From NCBI GenBank assembly GCA_903829565.1, contig CAIKQM010000215.1, positions 1 to 9,354 on the forward strand: 9,354 nucleotides of DNA, written 5' to 3'. Below the pieces are notes generated by a model that saw nothing but the letters and a program-made list of their open reading frames with translations, had not been told where the DNA came from and ran no database searches. Shown here piece after piece: positions 5,726 through 9,354 of the stretch. Numbering within the stretch: the first letter of the stretch is position 1; each line of letters opens with the position of its first letter. This DNA comes from an uncultured Planctomycetota bacterium (GTDB lineage: Bacteria; Planctomycetota; UBA1135; GCA-002686595). The position numbers were made by a program, and so were the translations under genes.

Positions 5726-6541
5726 ATGCACACCCATCGCATCTCTGTGTCGTTGGTTCTCGCTGCCACTGCTACGTTGTCCTTTGCTGCCCAGCGCGGC
5801 GGTGACGATGCGGCAGGAGCCGCAGGCGCGTACTTCGGGATGGCGGATTGGAACGCAGATGGACATGTGTCCTTCAAGGAGGCCCAGCAGAGCATGGGCC
5901 TCGACCGTCAAGCGTTTGCGACATTCGACACGGACCGTGACGGGCGCATCCAGCTGAACGAGTTCGTTGCGCGCTATACCACGATCGTGGAGCGCGGTGG
6001 CGTGTTCCTTGCGCCCACGCCCAAGCCTGAGTCAAAAGCACCTGACACGCAAAGCCCGGAGCAACTGCTCGCCTTGTACGACGAAGACAAGGACGGTGGT
6101 CTGTCCGAGAGCGAACTCGTGCGCTTTGTCGCGGACTCGAAGAATCGTGATTTGGATCCCGCCACCTTGCTGTCCTCGTTTGATCGTGACGCGAGCAAGC
6201 GTCTGGAAAATGCGGAGTTGGCGGAGATGAAGGCCAAGCTGGACTCCAAAGCCAGCAGCGCCGACACCAGCAGCAAGAAGACCTTGGCGGACTTGTTTGA
6301 GACGCGCACACCGCGCGAAGCCAAGACGGCTGCGGGCCGTGAACCGGCGCGCATTGCCGGCCCGGCGCGCGATTTTGTGCGCTTGGATGAAGATGGCGAT
6401 GGTGCCATCACGGTCAAGGACCTGCTGGAGCTGCAACGGCCGACCACGATGCCTGTGCGGCCGCAAGCGATCTTGTCGACCATCGACACCGATGGCGACG
6501 GGCGCATCACGCCCGCCGAGCTGGAAGCCTCGATGCGCTAG
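5726..6541 (+). CDS. Secreted protein with six EF-hand calcium-binding loops
   Basis: A 271-aa protein. The ATG at 5726 gives a signal peptide (MHTHRISVSLVLAATATLSF, likely cut after AA near residue 22), so I reject the open frame back to GTG 5639, which lies inside a hairpin. Six EF-hand loops form three pairs: 41-52 (DWNADGHVSFKE), 68-79 (DTDRDGRIQLNE), 119-130 (DEDKDGGLSESE), 153-164 (DRDASKRLENAE), 221-232 (DEDGDGAITVKD) and 254-265 (DTDGDGRITPAE). Loop 4 lacks the central glycine and the residue-5 acid, so it may not bind; loop 5 ends in Asp rather than Glu, which often weakens or shifts selectivity toward magnesium. The linkers at about 90-113 and 168-215 are low-complexity and charged. 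There is no catalytic domain. A periplasmic or extracellular calcium-binding or structural role is inferred; no partner is evident. No clear Shine-Dalgarno precedes the start. Confidence 0.9.
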   Translation: MHTHRISVSLVLAATATLSFAAQRGGDDAAGAAGAYFGMADWNADGHVSFKEAQQSMGLDRQAFATFDTDRDGRIQLNEFVARYTTIVERGGVFLAPTPKPESKAPDTQSPEQLLALYDEDKDGGLSESELVRFVADSKNRDLDPATLLSSFDRDASKRLENAELAEMKAKLDSKASSADTSSKKTLADLFETRTPREAKTAAGREPARIAGPARDFVRLDEDGDGAITVKDLLELQRPTTMPVRPQAILSTIDTDGDGRITPAELEASMR

Positions 6542-6564
6542 GCTAACTCGATGCGCTAGGACAA
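6529..6564. repeat. 18-bp tandem duplication spanning two convergent stop codons
   Basis: Copy 1 (6529-6546, CTCGATGCGCTAGGCTAA) and copy 2 (6547-6564, CTCGATGCGCTAGGACAA) match at 16 of 18 positions, including 14 identical bases in a row. Copy 1 contains the TAG stop of the EF-hand gene (6539-6541); copy 2 contains the reverse-strand TAG of the asparaginase gene (6556-6558). Since CTAG is its own complement, each copy supplies a stop on both strands. Confidence 0.9.
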
Positions 6565-7695
6565 CAGTGCCTGCGTTGCGACCAAACGCGGGCCCTCATC
6601 CGGTGTAGCGACCGCATAGGTCAGCACACCGCCATCACGCGGCTGGTAGAGCGCCACACCTGCAGCTGTGCCGTCCAGTCCGAGCACATAGAACACCAGG
6701 TTGAAGCTCGGCCAACCGCGCTCGTCCAACAGGTCAGGCTGCCAGCGCGCTTGACGCTTGGTTTGGCGCACGACGCGCTCCAAAGTCTGCAAGCCCGCGT
6801 CCAAGGGTGATGCTCCGTTGCGCATCAGCTCGACCATGGTCGCGCTGCCTTGCGCGAGAATGCAGGCTTCGCCGCGCCCGGTCGCGCCGGCACTGCCCAC
6901 CTCTTGGTCGCAGTACAAACCCGAGCCGATGATGGGCGAGTCCCCCACGCGACCAGGGATCTTCCACGACATGCCCGAGGTCGACGTACAGCACGCGATC
7001 GCGCCGTCCTTGGCTAGGGCCGACACGTGAATGGTGCCCGTCACGCGATCACGCAAGAAGCTCGAACGCGTGCGCGCCGCGGCCACATGCGGCAGCTTGG
7101 GCGGCGGAGGCAGACGATCATCGTTGGTCGACATCGTCTCTTTCCACTCCATCCACTTCTTGCGCGAGGCCTCGGTCAACAGCTCGACATGTTCATGACC
7201 ATGCGCGCGCGCGAAGCGATACGCATCCTTGCCGACCAACAGGCAATGATCGGTGCGCTCCAACACCAAGCGCGCGACTTCACTCGGGTGCAGGATGTTC
7301 TCGATGCAACCCACGGCGCCTGACTTGTGGCGCGGACCGTACATGCAGGCTGCATCCAGCTGCACCACGCCTTCTTCGTTCGGCAAGCCACCGAGGCCCA
7401 CTGAATCATCGGTGGGATCGGCTTCGGTGACTTTGATCGTGTCGATCGCAATGTCGAGCGGATCGGCACCATCCAGCAGCCGCTGGTAGTGCAGCTTCAT
7501 CCCCGCCAGCGCATTGGCGCTGCCGACCAGCACTGGAAAGCCTGTGCGGCTCTTGCGCGGTCCTGTAGCAGGTACAGCGGCAGGCACCGCGGTCGGCGCG
7601 GGTGCTTGCGCGCTGGCGCATGCAGCCAAACCAGCACCAGCGGCGAGTGCAGACAACAGGTCGCGACGATCCGGGCCCGAAGTGCGTGATGTCAT
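6556..7695 (-). CDS. N4-glycosylasparaginase / isoaspartyl peptidase-type Ntn hydrolase, Tat-like lipoprotein signal
   Basis: A 379-aa precursor of the asparaginase type 2 (Ntn hydrolase) family, which self-cleaves to expose a catalytic threonine and hydrolyses asparagine side-chain amides such as GlcNAc-Asn or isoaspartyl bonds. Residues 9-26 (DRRDLLSALAAGAGLAAC) look like a Tat signal with a lipobox ending at C26. Landmarks: DSVGLGGLPNEEGVVQLDA at 97-115, GAVGCIENILHPSEVARLVL at 126-145, and T221 in GTIHV as the predicted nucleophile. Spacing to T239, R249, D252, T272 and G273 matches Flavobacterium AGA T152, T170, R180, D183, T203 and G204. Two departures: the residue before the nucleophile is Gly (Asp in AGA), and the STWN tryptophan position reads SANA. 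Both point to a substrate other than classic GlcNAc-Asn. The ATG at 7695 is set by an AAGGAG site 8 nt upstream and an ATGA overlap with the peptidase gene. Confidence 0.9.
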   Translation of the reverse strand: MTSRTSGPDRRDLLSALAAGAGLAACASAQAPAPTAVPAAVPATGPRKSRTGFPVLVGSANALAGMKLHYQRLLDGADPLDIAIDTIKVTEADPTDDSVGLGGLPNEEGVVQLDAACMYGPRHKSGAVGCIENILHPSEVARLVLERTDHCLLVGKDAYRFARAHGHEHVELLTEASRKKWMEWKETMSTNDDRLPPPPKLPHVAAARTRSSFLRDRVTGTIHVSALAKDGAIACCTSTSGMSWKIPGRVGDSPIIGSGLYCDQEVGSAGATGRGEACILAQGSATMVELMRNGASPLDAGLQTLERVVRQTKRQARWQPDLLDERGWPSFNLVFYVLGLDGTAAGVALYQPRDGGVLTYAVATPDEGPRLVATQALLS

Positions 7696-9354
7696 TGAGA
7701 GCTCTCCTTGGATTGCGGTGGCGTGGGTTCGATACCCAAGCACCAGCGGCGTACATCTTCGCGTGCGCGTTCCTCATGCAAACGCCACAAGCGCGCCAGG
7801 TCATTGTCACCTGCTTCGCTCGCGCGCCGCATGCGTTCAGAGGTTTCGAGTCGCAGGGAACGCAACCAGCCCTCCATGTCCTTGGCGCGTGCATCGGCAA
7901 CCACCAGCGCACCCACCAGTACCGTGGTGGCGCTGCGGCGCAGCTCTTCGGCATCGACCATGTCCAAGCGATCGAGCGAGGTGTGGTAGGTCCAATCCGG
8001 GAAGTGCCACACCAACACCGCGGGCACGCCGGCCTTGAGGTAGATGATGTGGTCGCTACCACCTTCGAAGGGATGTTCGTTCCATTGCCACTGCGCCTCG
8101 GAAGCAGCAACTGCATAGAACGCTTGACGCACGGCCACGGCCAACGCGCCAGAGGCGAACTGACTCTCCTGCACTTCGGCTGCACCCCAAGCGGTGTGTG
8201 CATCAGGCGGCAAAGGCCGCAGAGCACCGGGATCCGGCGCGCGTTCCAGCAACGCAACGGCCCCCGTGCGCTCATGGCTTTCGCCCAACATATCCGCGGC
8301 GATGGCCGCCACGACACGCCGTTCCGTGGTCTGCAAGTGGACGCGCGATTGATCCATCTCGTCGCCGAAGACGAACGCCACGCTGCGCGCCGGGCGGGCA
8401 CCATCACGCGCGAGGTCCGCCAACGCAGCCGCCATTTCGAGCGTGCCGGCGACACCACTGGCGTTGTCGCAAGCACCCGGCTCCTGCACATGGGCGGCGA
8501 TGGCAACTTCTTCGTTGGGATAACGATCCCCCACCACCACGGCGATCACCGTGCGAAGCGGACGCTCCGTCCAAGTGACCTCGGCAGTCCAGCGCACCTG
8601 TCCAGTATGCTTGACAAGCTGTTCCAGCATGCGCGGCGAGACTTGAGCCACGGGCAACACCGCGGGATGGCGCACCGAGCGATAACCGATGGCGTCCACG
8701 TGACGCGCTTGACCGGAAGGATCGATGGTGTAGGGCGCTGCATCGGCCGCAATCACGAGCACCGCACCGCGTGCTTTGGCTTCCTCGAGACGGGTCGTCG
8801 AGAGCGGCTCGGCACCGACCAGCACGCTGCCCGGCACCACATCCTCCATGCGGGTGACGATCGGGCCTTCGACAGCAGCCGAGGGGGCATTCGTCGGCAG
8901 CAGCAGACGTTGCGCATCCGCAGACGACTGGAAAGCGGCCAACGTGACCGCGGTGTCCTTCGTGCCCGCACGGGGCAGCAGCTCTAGCCGCGCTGCACGC
9001 GCATTCCAGCCGGGCACGGTACGCGCCTGACTGTGGACTTGTAGCTCCAGGCCGTCCTGCGTGCCAAAACCGTGCGACTGCAAGCGTGCGATGATCAACT
9101 CAATGGCGCGCTCGTAGTCGTCATTGCCGGTCTCGCGCCGCAATCCTTCCAGATCGGCCACCACTTGCAGCATGCGCGCCGCATCGAAGCGGCCGTCCAG
9201 AGCTTTGGTGTGACGCACCGCGCCGGAATCATCCAAGCGCACCGGAATGCGATCGGAGGCCTCTGCAGCAGCGTCCTGCGCCGCCATGCCGCCCTCACGC
9301 GCCGCGGCGGCGGCTGAGGCCATGCGCAGCAACTCCTCATCCGAGAGCGTGCCG
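7692..9354 (-). CDS. M28-family metallopeptidase (PA-domain type), 5' end outside window
   Basis: The frame is open from the window edge to a TGA at 7694-7692, showing 553 residues. Numbering from the TTG at 9332, an N-terminal helical region precedes a PA-like insert (about 150-235), then the zinc aminopeptidase core: AAHVQEPGACDNASGVAGTLEM at about 279-300, FVFGDEMDQSR at 320-330, ADMLGES at 346-352, GGSDHIIYLKAGVPAVLVWH at 424-443, and YHTSLDRLDMVD at 449-460. H281, D289, E325, D348 and H450 are the expected metal ligands. Against Streptomyces griseus aminopeptidase, the HxD aspartate is Gln (HVQ) and the catalytic Glu is Asp (D324). A C-terminal charged helix follows. The true start is unclear: ATG 9323 has GAGGAG upstream, but no signal peptide would follow, and the frame reads on as GTLSDEELLR to the edge, so an upstream start is more likely. 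It overlaps the asparaginase start by 4 nt. Confidence 0.9.
   Translation of the reverse strand, partial: GTLSDEELLRMASAAAAAREGGMAAQDAAAEASDRIPVRLDDSGAVRHTKALDGRFDAARMLQVVADLEGLRRETGNDDYERAIELIIARLQSHGFGTQDGLELQVHSQARTVPGWNARAARLELLPRAGTKDTAVTLAAFQSSADAQRLLLPTNAPSAAVEGPIVTRMEDVVPGSVLVGAEPLSTTRLEEAKARGAVLVIAADAAPYTIDPSGQARHVDAIGYRSVRHPAVLPVAQVSPRMLEQLVKHTGQVRWTAEVTWTERPLRTVIAVVVGDRYPNEEVAIAAHVQEPGACDNASGVAGTLEMAAALADLARDGARPARSVAFVFGDEMDQSRVHLQTTERRVVAAIAADMLGESHERTGAVALLERAPDPGALRPLPPDAHTAWGAAEVQESQFASGALAVAVRQAFYAVAASEAQWQWNEHPFEGGSDHIIYLKAGVPAVLVWHFPDWTYHTSLDRLDMVDAEELRRSATTVLVGALVVADARAKDMEGWLRSLRLETSERMRRASEAGDNDLARLWRLHEERAREDVRRWCLGIEPTPPQSKESSQ
7704..7709 (-). promoter_or_regulatory. 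Strong Shine-Dalgarno site of the asparaginase gene
   Basis: On the reverse strand AAGGAG lies 8 nt before the ATG at 7695, inside the last codons of the peptidase gene. It is the only strong Shine-Dalgarno at a confidently placed start in the window and fixes this start over the open frame back to 7743. Between it and the ATG lies most of the palindrome GAGAGCTCTC (7697-7706), which overlaps the 3' part of the site. Confidence 0.75.

Noticed and set aside
7406..8506. 366-codon minus-strand frame
   Set aside because: Alternative frame of the peptidase and asparaginase genes; the translation is Arg/Cys/Trp-rich and unstructured.
7602..8987. Long plus-strand open frame (461 codons) opposite the peptidase and the start of the asparaginase
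   Set aside because: It is antisense to two genes with recognisable active sites. Its composition (many His, Arg, Gly) is typical of a GC-rich shadow frame and shows no domain.
1..9354. Search for tRNA, rRNA, CRISPR arrays, insertion sequences, attachment sites or defence genes
   Set aside because: No cloverleaf, spaced repeats, transposase, integrase or defence-type domains were seen; gene spacing leaves no unexplained stretch over 100 bases.

Overview
This is a GC-rich, densely coded bacterial stretch. It holds eight protein-coding genes, two of them cut by the window ends, and no RNA genes, mobile elements or CRISPR arrays that I can see. The genes suggest a Gram-negative heterotroph with an outer-membrane or periplasmic lifestyle: two apparent lipoproteins (one exported by a Tat-like signal), a signal-peptide EF-hand protein and sodium-coupled membrane transport. 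The overall flavour (EF-hand secreted protein, Tat-exported asparaginase, M28 peptidase with an HVQEPG motif, few Shine-Dalgarno sites) reminds me of Planctomycetota, but this is an impression. Gemmatimonadota, Acidobacteriota or Myxococcota cannot be excluded from sequence alone.

Layout. Position 1-470 (minus) is the N-terminal part of a putative zinc metalloprotease with a HELAHALDDQ motif; it runs off the left end. An 82-bp divergent intergenic region with a nested inverted repeat follows. A plus-strand block then carries a short lipoprotein resembling only the first lobe of a LivJ-type periplasmic binding protein (553-1122), an NhaC-family Na+/H+ antiporter (1145-2605), a LeuT-like Na+-coupled amino acid transporter (2687-4309), a 45-codon single-helix protein 3 nt after it that looks like a MetS-type small symporter subunit (4313-4450), and a DegT/DnrJ/EryC1 PLP aminotransferase (4484-5635). 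A GC-rich hairpin after 5635 separates these from a secreted protein with six EF-hand loops (5726-6541).

The right third is on the minus strand: an M28-type peptidase (from beyond 9354 to 7692) overlaps by ATGA with an N4-glycosylasparaginase-type Ntn hydrolase (7695-6556). That hydrolase converges with the EF-hand gene, leaving 14 bp between the stop codons. Both stops lie in two copies of an 18-bp tandem duplication.

How the genes fit together (inference). The peptidase and asparaginase form a translationally coupled pair suited to extracytoplasmic breakdown of peptides or asparagine-linked conjugates. The LeuT-like symporter with its small subunit would import amino acids using a sodium gradient, and NhaC would exchange Na+ for H+ across the same membrane. 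The single-lobe binding protein next to NhaC is the least explained protein. I did not find a clear new defence or mobile system. The best leads are that lipoprotein-antiporter pair, the unannotatable-by-length small subunit, and the altered active sites of the two hydrolases.
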